Of a DNA stretch of 64,000 nt, positions 23,842 to 32,396 are shown piece by piece; within the stretch, counting starts at the first letter, position 1, and every line of letters starts with the position of its first letter. The stretch is taken from positions 1,240,001-1,304,000 of the forward strand of contig OZ240207.1 in NCBI GenBank assembly GCA_965197415.1. Reading direction: 5' to 3'. The notes beneath the pieces were generated by a model. The model made no database searches, had not been told where the DNA came from, and saw only the letters and a list, made by a program, of their open reading frames with translations. The translations under genes and the position numbers were made by a program. Source of the DNA: DAOUJI01 sp965197415. GTDB lineage: Bacteria; Chloroflexota; Dehalococcoidia; Lucifugimonadales; JAGWBF01.

Positions 23842-25521
23842 ATGCCCCGTATGAACGTTGGCGAGGCAATCATCGAGACCCTCCGACAGGAAAAGGTGGG
23901 CCACATTTTCGGCATTGTCGGAGCCGCGTTCCTCGACGTGCTGGACGCCCTTTACGACAAGACGGACATACAATTCGTCGGAGTGCGCCACGAGCAGGCG
24001 GCTGCCCTGATGGCCGACGGCTACGCTAGGGCTACGGGCAACCCTGGAGTGTGCATCGCCACCAACGGACCGGGGATCCTTAACCTCACCTTCGGGGTGG
24101 CGGCGGCGTACGTGGGCCACTCGCCGATAGTTGTGCTGGCCCCGGCCCCCGACCGGGAGCACCAGAACCGGGGAGCCATACAGGAGTTCGACCAGGTGTC
24201 GCTGTTCCGCCCCATCACCAAGGCCTCGTTTCAGGTGAACAAATCGGAGCGCATCCCGGAAATGATCCGCCACGCTTTCCGCGTGGCCACCTCCGGGAAG
24301 ATGGGGCCGGTGCTCGTAGACCTTCCAAGAGACCTGATGGTCCAGACGGAAATCGACGTTGATCTGGCGGCCCCACACACCTACCGCACCGGCCAGACCC
24401 GCGTTCAGGGCGACAAGAGCCTGGTGGAAGAAGCAGCTCGTCTGCTCTTGGAGGCTGAGAGGCCCATAATCATGCCCGGCGGCGGCGTACAGTGGAGCCT
24501 GGGATCCCAGGAAGTTACTGACCTGGCCGACGTTCTCGGCGCGGGGCTGATAACCTCATACGGCCGGTGCGACGCCGTGCCGAACACTCATCCGGCTTTC
24601 CTGGGCCACCTGGGACGGCTCCCCACGCCCGAGGCGGTAGAGGCGATACGAAACGCCGACCTTCTGTTGGCTGTGGGCACTCGCCTGAGCCACAGCACGT
24701 CCTACTACGACAACAGGTTCATCCAAAAGGACACCAAGATTGTCCAGATAGAGATAGACCCCAACGAAATTGGTCGCAACTACCCGGTGGCCGTGGGAAT
24801 CGAAGGAGACGCCAAGGCCGTCTCCGGTCAAATCTTGGAACTGGTGCGAGCGGCTGAGAAACCCCGGAACGAGCAGTGGGACCGGGAGGTTAGGGACCTG
24901 GCCCAGAAGCGGCTCCAGAGACTCGACGACCACGGCAAGCTGGACGGGACGCCCATGCACCCCGACCGGATTTACTACGAACTCCGCAAGGTCATGCCAG
25001 AGGACGCCATCGTCGTTCTCGACTCCGGCCTCAACTCCAACTACGGCTTGGACGGCCTGGTCTATCGTCAACCGCGCACTCTCATAAACAACCTGGACCT
25101 CGCCGGATTGGGATTCAGCTTCCCCGAAGCCATAGGCGCAAAGTTTGCAAGGCCGGACGCCACGGTGGTGAGCATAAACGGCGACGGCGGCTTCCTCTTC
25201 AACGGACAGGAACTGGAAACCCTGGTGCGACACAACCTTAACGTCGTGACTATCGTGATGAACAACGGCATCTGGGGGTCGGAGAAGGCCTTCCAGCACC
25301 ACGCATTTGGACGCTACGTCGGAGCCGACATAGGCAACCCCCGTTTCGACAAATATGCGGAGGTGTTCGGCGCCAGAGGCTACTACGTGGAGAATCCCGA
25401 AGACATTGGAGACGCGTTCAAGGAAGCGGCCAGCGGCGAAGGCCCAAGCATTATTGAAATCCCCATGGACCCCAATGTGCTTCCCGTCCCCGCGCGTCTC
25501 TCCGACGCCAAGAAGAGCTAG
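23842..25521 (+). CDS. TPP-dependent acetolactate synthase / sulfoacetaldehyde acetyltransferase-like enzyme
   Basis: 559-residue three-domain TPP enzyme. The catalytic glutamate is in VRHEQAAALMADGYAR, the middle domain lies near 190-330, and the TPP/Mg2+ motif is INGDGGFLFNGQELET followed by MNNGIWG. The N-terminal loop FGIVGAAFLDVLDAL is closer to the GxAFxD pattern of sulfoacetaldehyde acetyltransferase (Xsc) than to the FGxPGG of true acetolactate synthase, and there is no small subunit nearby. Substrate therefore remains open. The GGAGGTGGCGTC sequence before ATG 23842 is a strong start signal. The 205-base gap upstream shows no gene. The next gene, an aldo/keto reductase, begins 3 bases after the stop. 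Confidence 0.88.
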   Translation: MPRMNVGEAIIETLRQEKVGHIFGIVGAAFLDVLDALYDKTDIQFVGVRHEQAAALMADGYARATGNPGVCIATNGPGILNLTFGVAAAYVGHSPIVVLAPAPDREHQNRGAIQEFDQVSLFRPITKASFQVNKSERIPEMIRHAFRVATSGKMGPVLVDLPRDLMVQTEIDVDLAAPHTYRTGQTRVQGDKSLVEEAARLLLEAERPIIMPGGGVQWSLGSQEVTDLADVLGAGLITSYGRCDAVPNTHPAFLGHLGRLPTPEAVEAIRNADLLLAVGTRLSHSTSYYDNRFIQKDTKIVQIEIDPNEIGRNYPVAVGIEGDAKAVSGQILELVRAAEKPRNEQWDREVRDLAQKRLQRLDDHGKLDGTPMHPDRIYYELRKVMPEDAIVVLDSGLNSNYGLDGLVYRQPRTLINNLDLAGLGFSFPEAIGAKFARPDATVVSINGDGGFLFNGQELETLVRHNLNVVTIVMNNGIWGSEKAFQHHAFGRYVGADIGNPRFDKYAEVFGARGYYVENPEDIGDAFKEAASGEGPSIIEIPMDPNVLPVPARLSDAKKS

Positions 25522-25524
25522 CCT

Positions 25525-26568
25525 ATGCCCACAGACCTGGGTCCTAAAAGCATCGGATGGTTGGGACAGGGCATCGCTGGGGCGGAGCCAATGGGGATAT
25601 GCCGGATGCTCAACGGCATGTGGCAGGTGTCCGGCGCCCACGGCCCGATCGACCCTCAGAGGGCCGTGGAACGGATGCTGGAGCATCATCGGAGCGGATT
25701 CACAACCTGGGACCTGGCGGACCACTACGGCCCCGCCGAGGAGTTTATCCGCGCCTTCAGGACGCAGCTTGAGTCCGCATCCGGCAGCGAGGAGCTGGAC
25801 AACGTCCTGGCCTTCACCAAGTGGGTGCCGGCTCCGGCCGCCATGCCACGTGCCTGGGTGGAGCAGAACATTGACCGCTCCCTGAAGAGGATGGGCGTCG
25901 ACCGTTTGGACATGCTCCAGTTCCACTGGTGGGACTACGAAGACGCAGCCTACCTTGATGCCATGGGCCACATGGCTGACCTCCAGGCCGAAGGCAAGAT
26001 ACGCACCCTGGCGCTGACCAACTTCGACACGGAGCACACGCGCATCATCCACGAGCGAACGCCTGTGGTATCGAACCAGGTCCAATACTCGCTGGTAGAC
26101 CTGAGGCCCGAAAGAGAGATGGTCCCCTATTGCCTATCCCAGGGCATCGGGCTCCTGGCTTACGGTGTGCTCTGCGGCGGCCTAGTCTCGGAGAAGTGGC
26201 TGGGAAGGCCCGAGCCATCGAGGTCCGAACTGAACACAGCCAGCCTTGGCAAATACAATCAGATGATCGGTCTGTGGGGTGGCTGGGAACTGTTCCAGGA
26301 ACTGCTGGGCGCTCTCAAGTCCATCGCGGACAAGCACAGCGTCAGCATAGCAAACGTCGCGGTCGCCTCAATTCTGGATAAACCTGCTGTGGCCGGGGTC
26401 ATCATCGGAGTCCGCCTGGGACTGTCGGACAACCTTCAAGACAACTTACGCACTTTCAACCTGGAGTTGGACCAGGAAGATCGGGACCTTATACAGTCTG
26501 TGACCGACAAGTCTCAAGACGTGTTCAGCCGGATAGGCGACTGCGGGGACGAATACCGCCGCCGTTAG
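25525..26568 (+). CDS. Aldo/keto reductase
   Basis: 347-residue aldo/keto reductase. The catalytic Asp and Tyr are in TWDLADHYGPAEE, the Lys in FTKWVPAPAA and the His in MLQFHWWDYED. The protein is longer than the 13245-14057 enzyme and belongs to a different subgroup, with VIIGVRLGLSDNLQDN as the C-terminal cofactor loop. It directly follows the TPP enzyme, with 3 bases between stop and start, so the two are almost certainly co-translated and likely act on connected carbonyl intermediates. The start ATG has AAGAAGAG upstream. Confidence 0.9.
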   Translation: MPTDLGPKSIGWLGQGIAGAEPMGICRMLNGMWQVSGAHGPIDPQRAVERMLEHHRSGFTTWDLADHYGPAEEFIRAFRTQLESASGSEELDNVLAFTKWVPAPAAMPRAWVEQNIDRSLKRMGVDRLDMLQFHWWDYEDAAYLDAMGHMADLQAEGKIRTLALTNFDTEHTRIIHERTPVVSNQVQYSLVDLRPEREMVPYCLSQGIGLLAYGVLCGGLVSEKWLGRPEPSRSELNTASLGKYNQMIGLWGGWELFQELLGALKSIADKHSVSIANVAVASILDKPAVAGVIIGVRLGLSDNLQDNLRTFNLELDQEDRDLIQSVTDKSQDVFSRIGDCGDEYRRR

Positions 26569-26610
26569 ACGCTGTCAGGCCCGCCGAAATCATCTGACGA
26601 GGGTTAAACC

Positions 26611-27105
26611 ATGCCCGACGACCAAGTTCGAGAAGTGCCGGAGTGGGCCCGGGGAGACCCGCTGATGGAGTGGTACGCAGCCGAGGTCTGGGGAAAGCGG
26701 TTGGCCGACGACGACGCCCTTTTCGAAATCATGAGCCTACAGGTTTTCCAGGCCGGTCTGAGCTGGCGAATGATTCTGGCCCGCCGCGATGCCTTCCGCG
26801 TCGTCTTCCACGGTTGGCGCATTCCCCTGGTCGCCGCAATGTCGCCCGACGACGTGGACCGGGCGCTTCTCGACCCGTCAATCATCCGCAACCGGAAGAA
26901 GGTCGAGGCTTGCGTCTCCAACGCCCAGACCATCCAGGGCATCCAAAAGGAGCACGGCTCCTTCTGCCGCTGGTACTACGACGTGCTGGAAGGAGATGCG
27001 TTAGCGCCTCTGCAGAAGGAACTTAGAAAGACCTTCCGGTTCATCGGACCGGAAATAGCCCGGATGTGGCTGTTCGCTTCGGGGCGGGTCGCCCCCGACC
27101 ACTAA
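26611..27105 (+). CDS. tag: DNA-3-methyladenine glycosylase I family protein
   Basis: 164-residue base-excision repair protein of the Tag family. The block DDALFEIMSLQVFQAGLSWR carries the conserved Glu and the FQAGLSW signature, then IIRNRKKVEACVSNA and FRFIGPEIARMW. Compared with Escherichia coli Tag (about 187 residues) it lacks the N-terminal Cys/His and the C-terminal His/Cys that hold a zinc ion, and ends at VAPDH. It would still have the fold and base-flipping helix-hairpin-helix region. It stands between the aldo/keto reductase and a Rieske gene on the same strand. Confidence 0.85.
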   Translation: MPDDQVREVPEWARGDPLMEWYAAEVWGKRLADDDALFEIMSLQVFQAGLSWRMILARRDAFRVVFHGWRIPLVAAMSPDDVDRALLDPSIIRNRKKVEACVSNAQTIQGIQKEHGSFCRWYYDVLEGDALAPLQKELRKTFRFIGPEIARMWLFASGRVAPDH

Positions 27106-27152
27106 AACGGGTTGTCAACTCCCCAGCATATCAGCATAAAGGAGTCCTTCCT

Positions 27153-27482
27153 TTGACCCAACCCTCTGAACGATACGTCACGGTGGCGCGCCTCTCGGAG
27201 ATTCCGCCCGGACAGACCTTGAAGGTCAAGCCCACGCGCAGGGATGAGATCGTCCTCTGCAACGTGGGCGGACAAATTTATGGCGTGGTGGACGCGTGCA
27301 GCCACGACGGGGGAATGCTGGGATTCGGCTCTCTGGAGGACAAGTTCCTGGCCTGTCCCCGCCACGGGGCCCTCTTCGACGTGACCAACGGCGCCGCAAC
27401 CACTCCACCAGCCACCCTGCCTATACGCACTTATTCGGTTAGAGTCGAAAACGGCGAAGTCCAAGTGGCAATTAGGGACTAA
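27153..27482 (+). CDS. Stand-alone Rieske [2Fe-2S] ferredoxin
   Basis: 109-residue Rieske protein with CSHDGG and CPRHGALFD supplying two cysteines and two histidines. I chose the TTG at 27153 since AAAGGAG lies eight bases upstream and the protein then begins at the usual position; the open frame reaches further upstream into the glycosylase gene without family similarity. It resembles the protein at 1004-1324 in length and build. The electron-transfer partner is not evident. The next gene, xthA, is convergent, 29 bases away. Confidence 0.9.
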   Translation: MTQPSERYVTVARLSEIPPGQTLKVKPTRRDEIVLCNVGGQIYGVVDACSHDGGMLGFGSLEDKFLACPRHGALFDVTNGAATTPPATLPIRTYSVRVENGEVQVAIRD

Positions 27483-27511
27483 GACTCGTTAGGTACGAGG
27501 CCGTGATGAAT

Positions 27512-28288
27512 TCAGACCTTTAGCTCCACTCCCACGGGGCAATGGTCCGAGCCCATGACTTCCGGGAGAATGAAGGCTGCCTCCACGTTGGCCTTGAATT
27601 CCTGGTTGACGAAAAAGTAGTCGATTCTCCAGCCAACGTTCCTTTCGCGGGCCCTGGTAAAGGAGTCCCAGTAGGAGTAGTTGCCAGGCTCCGAGTTGAA
27701 CATTCGGAACGTGTCGACGTACCCGTGGGCCTCGAACTTGTCCATCCACTCCCGTTCCTGAGGCAGAAAGCCGGAAGTGTTCTGGTTCTGCTTGGGCCTG
27801 GCCAGGTCTATCTCTGTGTGGGCGGTATTCACGTCTCCACAGACCACGATGTTCCGGCCCTGTGACTTCAACCCCTCGGCGTAGTCCAGGAAGGCGTCGT
27901 AGAAGTCCATCTTGTAGTCCAGCCGCTCCTTGGAAGACTGGCCGTTGGGGAAGTAGATTCCGAACAGCGTGAAAGCGTCATAGTCGGCGATGACTATCCG
28001 ACCTTCGTTGTCGAACCTGGGAACGCCGAACCCTGTACGAACATCCTTGGGTTGTTCCTTCGTGTAAAGCGCCACCCCGGAGTAGCCTTTGCGTTCTTCG
28101 TGGGAGGAGAAGTAGACCTGGTAGCCCTCGGCGTTGCGGAGCCGCTCGGAAAGCTGCTCTTCCCTGGCCTTGGTCTCCTGGAGACAAAGGATGTCGGGGG
28201 ACTCATCGTGAAGCCAGTCGAGAAACCCCTTCTTCTCCACGGCCCGCAGACCGTTCACATTCCACGACAAAGCTCTAATAACGGTCAT
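27512..28288 (-). CDS. xthA: Exodeoxyribonuclease III (AP endonuclease)
   Basis: 258-residue DNA repair nuclease of the EEP superfamily that cuts 5' of abasic sites. The five motifs are visible in order: SWNVNGLRAV (metal), CLQETKAR with the Glu ligand, YSGVALYTKE, GDVNTAHTEIDL with Asp and Asn, and the closing MGSDHCPVGVEL with Asp and His. Length is standard for the XthA/ExoA branch. It lies between a Rieske gene (convergent) and otsA (divergent). Confidence 0.95.
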   Translation of the reverse strand: MTVIRALSWNVNGLRAVEKKGFLDWLHDESPDILCLQETKAREEQLSERLRNAEGYQVYFSSHEERKGYSGVALYTKEQPKDVRTGFGVPRFDNEGRIVIADYDAFTLFGIYFPNGQSSKERLDYKMDFYDAFLDYAEGLKSQGRNIVVCGDVNTAHTEIDLARPKQNQNTSGFLPQEREWMDKFEAHGYVDTFRMFNSEPGNYSYWDSFTRARERNVGWRIDYFFVNQEFKANVEAAFILPEVMGSDHCPVGVELKV

Positions 28289-28531
28289 ACGCTATTCCTA
28301 AGTTCTGCAATTCTCTGGATAGGTCGCGTCAACCATGTAAGACATTATACATCCAGCCCGTCTGATGCGAATGTCTGCCAGTGACTTTAGACCTATTGCG
28401 GCTGCCTGCCTATCCCCCGTTGCCAAATAAGGGACGGCCGTTATGTTTTTCGAGGGCGTCGCCGCTGCCATCCGACGGAGGGCCGTTTGACCCCTCAAAC
28501 AAGGAGCGGTCCGCAGGTCGGTGTCCATTTC

Positions 28532-28560
28532 TTGACACACCATACCCTACATGCTAATGT
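28532..28560 (+). promoter_or_regulatory. otsA promoter
   Basis: TTGACA at 28532-28537 and TAATGT at 28555-28560, 17-base spacer, 71 bases before the otsA start. The 342-base gap 28289-28630 between the divergent xthA and otsA genes shows no other clear element or gene. Confidence 0.65.
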
Positions 28561-28630
28561 CCGGCCATCCACCTCGTTCGATTTTCCCTCGCCTCCGCCT
28601 TGTGTGCCGGCGGTATGGATTGGAAGGGTC

Positions 28631-30172
28631 ATGCCATTAGATCCGGAGCAGTCTCGTTTAGACCAGCTAAGAGATCTATGTGATAAGGTTCTGGCGAACC
28701 GCAAGCTCATTCTAGCCAGCAACCGCGGCCCGGTTGAACACCATCTCACCCCGGACGGACGCACCGAAGCCCGCAGAGGCAGCGGCGGCGTTGTCACCGC
28801 TCTCAACTCGCTGGCCCAGATGGTGGACTTTACCTGGGTGGCGAGCGCCACCGGCGAAGGCGACCGGAAGGTCTCAGAAAGCGGAGGCGGAGGCCCGGTC
28901 AGGTCACCCATACCATCGCACCGCATCTATCTGCGCTTCGTGGTGACTCCCCGGAGGGTCTACCACAAATACTACAACATCTTTTGCAATCCCCTGGTTT
29001 GGTTCCTCCAGCACTACATGTGGAACTCTCCATACAATCCCAATTTGGACTCCAACGTGCACGACGCCTGGCACAACGGTTACGTGGAAGTGAACCGGGC
29101 CTTTGCGAAAGAGATCATAGCGGAAACCGAGGCCAGCCGGGACCCGCCCGTCGTGATGGTCCACGATTACCATCTCTACCTGGCGCCGGAGTACGTGCGT
29201 CAGGGTCGGCCCGACGCCATCATCCACCACTTCACCCACATTCCTTGGCCGTCGCCCAGATACTGGCAGCTTCTGCCGTCGTACATCATCAGAGGCATCT
29301 GCACCGGGCTTTGCGGGTCGGACATAGTTGGATTTCAGACTACCCACGACGTCCGCAACTTCCTGGACACCTGCGAAGAGTTCTTGCCAGACGCCAAGAT
29401 AGACTACACTGACCGTTCTCTCTTCTATAACGGCCGCCAAATCAAGGTGCGCGCCTATCCCATATCCATAAACGTCGATGAGATTCGGCGAATCGCCAAC
29501 TCTCCCAGAGCATTGGAATACGAGCGCAAGCTGGAACCGATGCTCAACGAAACAACCATTGTCCGAGTGGACAGGGCAGAGCCCAGCAAAAACGTTGTCC
29601 GGGGGTTCAAGGCCTATGGTCTGCTTCTGTCCAAGTACCCCGAACTCAAGGGCAAGGTCACCTTCATGGCGTTCCTGGTGCCTTCCCGGACTCACATCCG
29701 CCAGTACCAGCGCTATATGAACGACATCGAGGAAGTGGTCAAAGACATCAACGTCACCCACGGTTCCGAAGACTGGACGCCCATAGTGACGTTTATAGAA
29801 AACAACTACACACAGGCCATAGCCGGGATGAAACTATACGACGTAATGCTGGTCAACTCGGTTTTCGACGGTATGAATCTGGTGGCCAAAGAGGGGCCCG
29901 TGGTCAACCAGAACTCAGGGGTCCTAGTGCTGTCGGAGACCACCGGCGCATTCAAGCAATTGGCGCCAGGGGCCTTGGCGGTGGCGCCATCGGACATCGA
30001 AGGCACCATGCAGGCGCTGCACCAGGCCATCACCATGACAGCCGAGGAGCGAGAGCAGCGAACCAACTCCCTAGTTCAGATAATTTCTGACGAGGACATC
30101 ATCCATTGGATATACAGCCAGTTGGACGACATCGGTGCGGTCATGGATCTGTCTGCCGCGCCAACCATCTAA
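28631..30172 (+). CDS. otsA: Trehalose-6-phosphate synthase, GT20 family
   Basis: 513-residue glycosyltransferase joining a nucleotide-activated glucose to glucose 6-phosphate. Visible: ILASNRGPV, VHDYHLYLAPEYVR, FHIPWPS-type (here HFTHIPWPSPRYW), and the donor-site block RVDRAEPSKNVVRGF. Near the end are DGMNLVAKEGPVV and VLVLSETTGAFKQL. ATG 28631 follows GGAAGGG. The RAEPSKN variant differs from the RLDYSKG of Escherichia coli OtsA, so a close relative such as a glucosylglycerol-phosphate synthase is possible; the adjacent otsB speaks for trehalose. The two genes end tail to tail, overlapping by 32 bases. Confidence 0.9.
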   Translation: MPLDPEQSRLDQLRDLCDKVLANRKLILASNRGPVEHHLTPDGRTEARRGSGGVVTALNSLAQMVDFTWVASATGEGDRKVSESGGGGPVRSPIPSHRIYLRFVVTPRRVYHKYYNIFCNPLVWFLQHYMWNSPYNPNLDSNVHDAWHNGYVEVNRAFAKEIIAETEASRDPPVVMVHDYHLYLAPEYVRQGRPDAIIHHFTHIPWPSPRYWQLLPSYIIRGICTGLCGSDIVGFQTTHDVRNFLDTCEEFLPDAKIDYTDRSLFYNGRQIKVRAYPISINVDEIRRIANSPRALEYERKLEPMLNETTIVRVDRAEPSKNVVRGFKAYGLLLSKYPELKGKVTFMAFLVPSRTHIRQYQRYMNDIEEVVKDINVTHGSEDWTPIVTFIENNYTQAIAGMKLYDVMLVNSVFDGMNLVAKEGPVVNQNSGVLVLSETTGAFKQLAPGALAVAPSDIEGTMQALHQAITMTAEEREQRTNSLVQIISDEDIIHWIYSQLDDIGAVMDLSAAPTI

Positions 30173-30947
30173 GGAATTCCTCCACTTCCCCCACGTTTTC
30201 CACCGTATAGTCGGCCAGGGCGACCAATTCGTCCGGCGCTCCTCCGCCCACGACAGCCACGCACACCGCTTCCACTTCCCCGATTTTGGACAGTTCACGG
30301 GCGCTCTTGAAGGCGTCCACGTCGGTTACGTCATCCCCCAAGGAAATGAGGGCCGTAAGCCGCCTCTCCCTCGTCAGGTCCGACAAAGCCGTCCCTTTGG
30401 ACAAGACCACCGGCGGCAGCACATTGACGACCATCTTACCCATCACCAGCTTTACCGAATCCCCTGCCAAAGCCCCCAATGCCTCCAATACCTCTTGTCG
30501 GGACGCCTCAGTATCAAAGGTGTGACGGTAGTGGACTGCAAAGGAACCTCCCTTGTCCTCCATCATGAAACCGCCGGTGGAAAAACGCTTGGCCAAGTCG
30601 TCGAACAGACGGCTAAGGCGTTCCCGGTGAGCTTCCGCTTCAGGCGCCAGCCGTGTCAGACCGTTCTCCCTGCGCTCCAGTCCGTGATTCCCCGCATAGA
30701 CTAGGCCGGGGACGCTGACAGTCGATTCGGCCACGGCGGAGGCCCTGCCGGTAACGACAGCTACGAGGGCGAGTCTCCCAGCCAGGACTTGCAGCGACCC
30801 AGCCACGTTCCGGCTGACTCTGGCGTCCTCCGGTCGTTCGACAATCTCAGACAAAGTGCCGTCCATATCGAGGAAAAGACCCAACCGTTCTTCGGATAGA
30901 AGCTGTTTCAACTCCCTTAGGTGGGACAGCAAATGTTTTGGCGTCAC
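30141..30947 (-). CDS. otsB: Trehalose-6-phosphate phosphatase
   Basis: 268-residue HAD phosphatase that releases trehalose from trehalose 6-phosphate. Motif I is FLDMDGTLSEI with the nucleophile Asp and the Asp acid/base, then VTGRASAVAE (motif II region), and SLGDDVTDVDAF as motif IV. VSVPGLVYAGNHGLE is a trehalose phosphatase hallmark. It lies on the opposite strand to otsA and their 3' ends overlap by 32 bases (30141-30172). The usual arrangement is side by side in one operon. Confidence 0.92.
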   Translation of the reverse strand: MTPKHLLSHLRELKQLLSEERLGLFLDMDGTLSEIVERPEDARVSRNVAGSLQVLAGRLALVAVVTGRASAVAESTVSVPGLVYAGNHGLERRENGLTRLAPEAEAHRERLSRLFDDLAKRFSTGGFMMEDKGGSFAVHYRHTFDTEASRQEVLEALGALAGDSVKLVMGKMVVNVLPPVVLSKGTALSDLTRERRLTALISLGDDVTDVDAFKSARELSKIGEVEAVCVAVVGGGAPDELVALADYTVENVGEVEEFLRWLARQTDP

Positions 30948-31050
30948 CTGATGAGGCTCCTATTCATCTACCCGGCATATGGGTTGTCGAGCGAGAACAT
31001 CTGGCCAAGTTTTGCCCGAATTTTATACTAATCTTAAATCCGACTGCAAA

Positions 31051-31079
31051 TTGACTCCGCCGTCCTCTTGACTTATACT
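31051..31079 (+). promoter_or_regulatory. Promoter upstream of the MBL hydrolase gene
   Basis: TTGACT at 31051-31056 and TATACT at 31074-31079 with a 17-base spacer. A transcript from here would have a leader of about 320 bases. A second TATAAT at 31094-31099 has no well-placed -35. Confidence 0.5.
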
Positions 31080-31111
31080 GCCGTTTATGCTTTTATAATC
31101 GCTTTTATGGG

Positions 31112-31308
31112 CACCCATACCACTGGGTGATCACGTTTCCATTTAGAAATTGAACCTGAGTCGCTTTGCGAACAGAGACTTTGCTAAAGTATAAGAATCG
31201 TTTAAGTCGAAACATTCAATCCTCAAGGAATCATATTCTCCCTGAGGGTTGTTCGCACCGCTTCCTGGGAACCACTCTTCGCACCCGGCTTTCCCGGCGC
31301 CGGGAAAG
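31112..31308 (+). ncRNA. Candidate structured leader RNA (multi-hairpin) before the MBL gene
   Basis: The 455-base gap 30948-31402 holds no gene but several inverted repeats: CACCCA/TGGGTG at 31112-31129; an eight-pair stem TGCGAACA (31167-31174) with TGTTCGCA (31250-31257) enclosing three hairpins, ACTTT/AAAGT (31178-31190), GAATcGTTT/AAACATTC (31195-31217) and CCTCA/TGAGG (31221-31246); and a perfect palindrome CTTTCCCGGCGCCGGGAAAG at 31289-31308. This four-way-junction layout suggests a regulatory leader or small RNA. It is not a tRNA: no T-loop motif is present. Folding was done by eye only. Confidence 0.4.
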
Positions 31309-31402
31309 GAGGTTGGTCTAAAAATTGATTGGACAAGAACGCATCCGACCAAAAGCAACAGCTGGCGTTGCTTTGCACCAATAAATCCCTGGAGGCGCTG
31401 AA

Positions 31403-32302
31403 GTGACAACCATGACAACACCGGCCAGCCCGGTGACACCATCGTTCAGGTCGTTAGTCCCATCGGTACGGACTGAACCTACTTCAGTCCGGCTTATCAG
31501 CGACGGAATCATCAAATTCGACGGCGGCAGCATGTTCGGGAGGGTCCCCAAGACCGCTTGGGAGGACAAGGTCTCCACCGACCGGCGCAACCGCATGACC
31601 CTCGGTCTCAACTGTGCACTCATCAGGATAAGCGGGAAATGGGTGCTCATCGACACAGGCGTAGGCTCCAAAGAGCTGGACAACGAAAAGGAGACCTACG
31701 GTCTAGTCCCATCGAGGTTGACCAAGGAACTGAGGGCCCTGGAGGTCTATCCCAAGGACATCGACGTAGTCATTCTCTCTCATCTTCATTTCGACCACAG
31801 CGGAGGATGCACTCGCCAAGACCGCTCAGGAAACCTTGTGCCCACCTTCAGCAAGGCAAAGTACATTGTACAACGTGCGTGCTGGGAAGAAGCCGCCAGC
31901 CCCAACGAGCGCTGCTCCGACATACATCGGGAGGAGGACTTCTACCCCATACAAGAGCGAGGTCAACTAGAACTTATCGACGGCGATGAGCAGATATTCC
32001 CCGGCCTGTCGGTCAAGGTCACCGACGGCCATTCCAAGGGCCACCAAGTGGCTCTTCTCCACCACGGAGGAGAACGCATAGTCTTCATGGGCGACCTGGT
32101 GCCGACACCCTATCACCTGGACTTGGGCGCCATTTCCGCATTCGACCAGTTCCCGGAACGCACCCTGGAGCAAAAAAGGGAGCTCCTTGCCCAAGCGGAA
32201 AAGGACGGATGGCTGTTGGTTTTCAGCCACGGTCATGACCAGAAGGCCGGATACCTCGAGCGCATCGGCAACAATGCCTGCTTCCGACCTGTGGACCTGT
32301 AG
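31403..32302 (+). CDS. Metallo-beta-lactamase fold hydrolase
   Basis: 299-residue MBL-fold protein. The zinc-binding motif is LSHLHFDHSGGC (HxHxDH), with further ligands in TDGHSKGHQ, FMGDLVPT and VFSHGHDQKAG. The build resembles AttM/lactonase-like enzymes that open ring esters such as homoserine lactones, but other small esters are possible. Start GTG 31403 has GGAGG seven bases upstream; ATG 31412 would be too far from it. It is preceded by a long structured gap and ends before a terminator shared with the convergent mtaB gene. Confidence 0.9.
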   Translation: MTTMTTPASPVTPSFRSLVPSVRTEPTSVRLISDGIIKFDGGSMFGRVPKTAWEDKVSTDRRNRMTLGLNCALIRISGKWVLIDTGVGSKELDNEKETYGLVPSRLTKELRALEVYPKDIDVVILSHLHFDHSGGCTRQDRSGNLVPTFSKAKYIVQRACWEEAASPNERCSDIHREEDFYPIQERGQLELIDGDEQIFPGLSVKVTDGHSKGHQVALLHHGGERIVFMGDLVPTPYHLDLGAISAFDQFPERTLEQKRELLAQAEKDGWLLVFSHGHDQKAGYLERIGNNACFRPVDL

Positions 32303-32345
32303 CCGCCACTACGTCCGCTACTAAGCAGGCTGATTCCCGCTTCGG

Positions 32346-32392
32346 TGCGGCGTTTCCCAACACTGGCCGGGACACGCCGCATCGTTTTCTTT
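32346..32392 (+). terminator. Rho-independent terminator between MBL and mtaB genes
   Basis: Stem TGCGGCGT (32346-32353) with ACGCCGCA (32374-32381), extended by TCCC/GGGA on the loop side, then TCGTTTTCTTT. The T-rich run serves the plus strand. The gene on the minus strand ends at 32397. Confidence 0.7.
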
Positions 32393-32396
32393 GCGC

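Noticed and set aside
24556..26085. Long minus-strand open frame (509 codons) opposite the TPP enzyme and aldo/keto reductase
   Set aside because: No recognisable motif, biased composition, and both plus-strand genes have clear catalytic motifs; it is a GC-driven shadow frame.
31167..31257. tRNA-like fold: outer eight-pair stem and three hairpins in 91 bases
   Set aside because: No GGTTCGAnTCC T-loop, no plausible anticodon loop and no CCA-compatible end; kept only as a structured leader.
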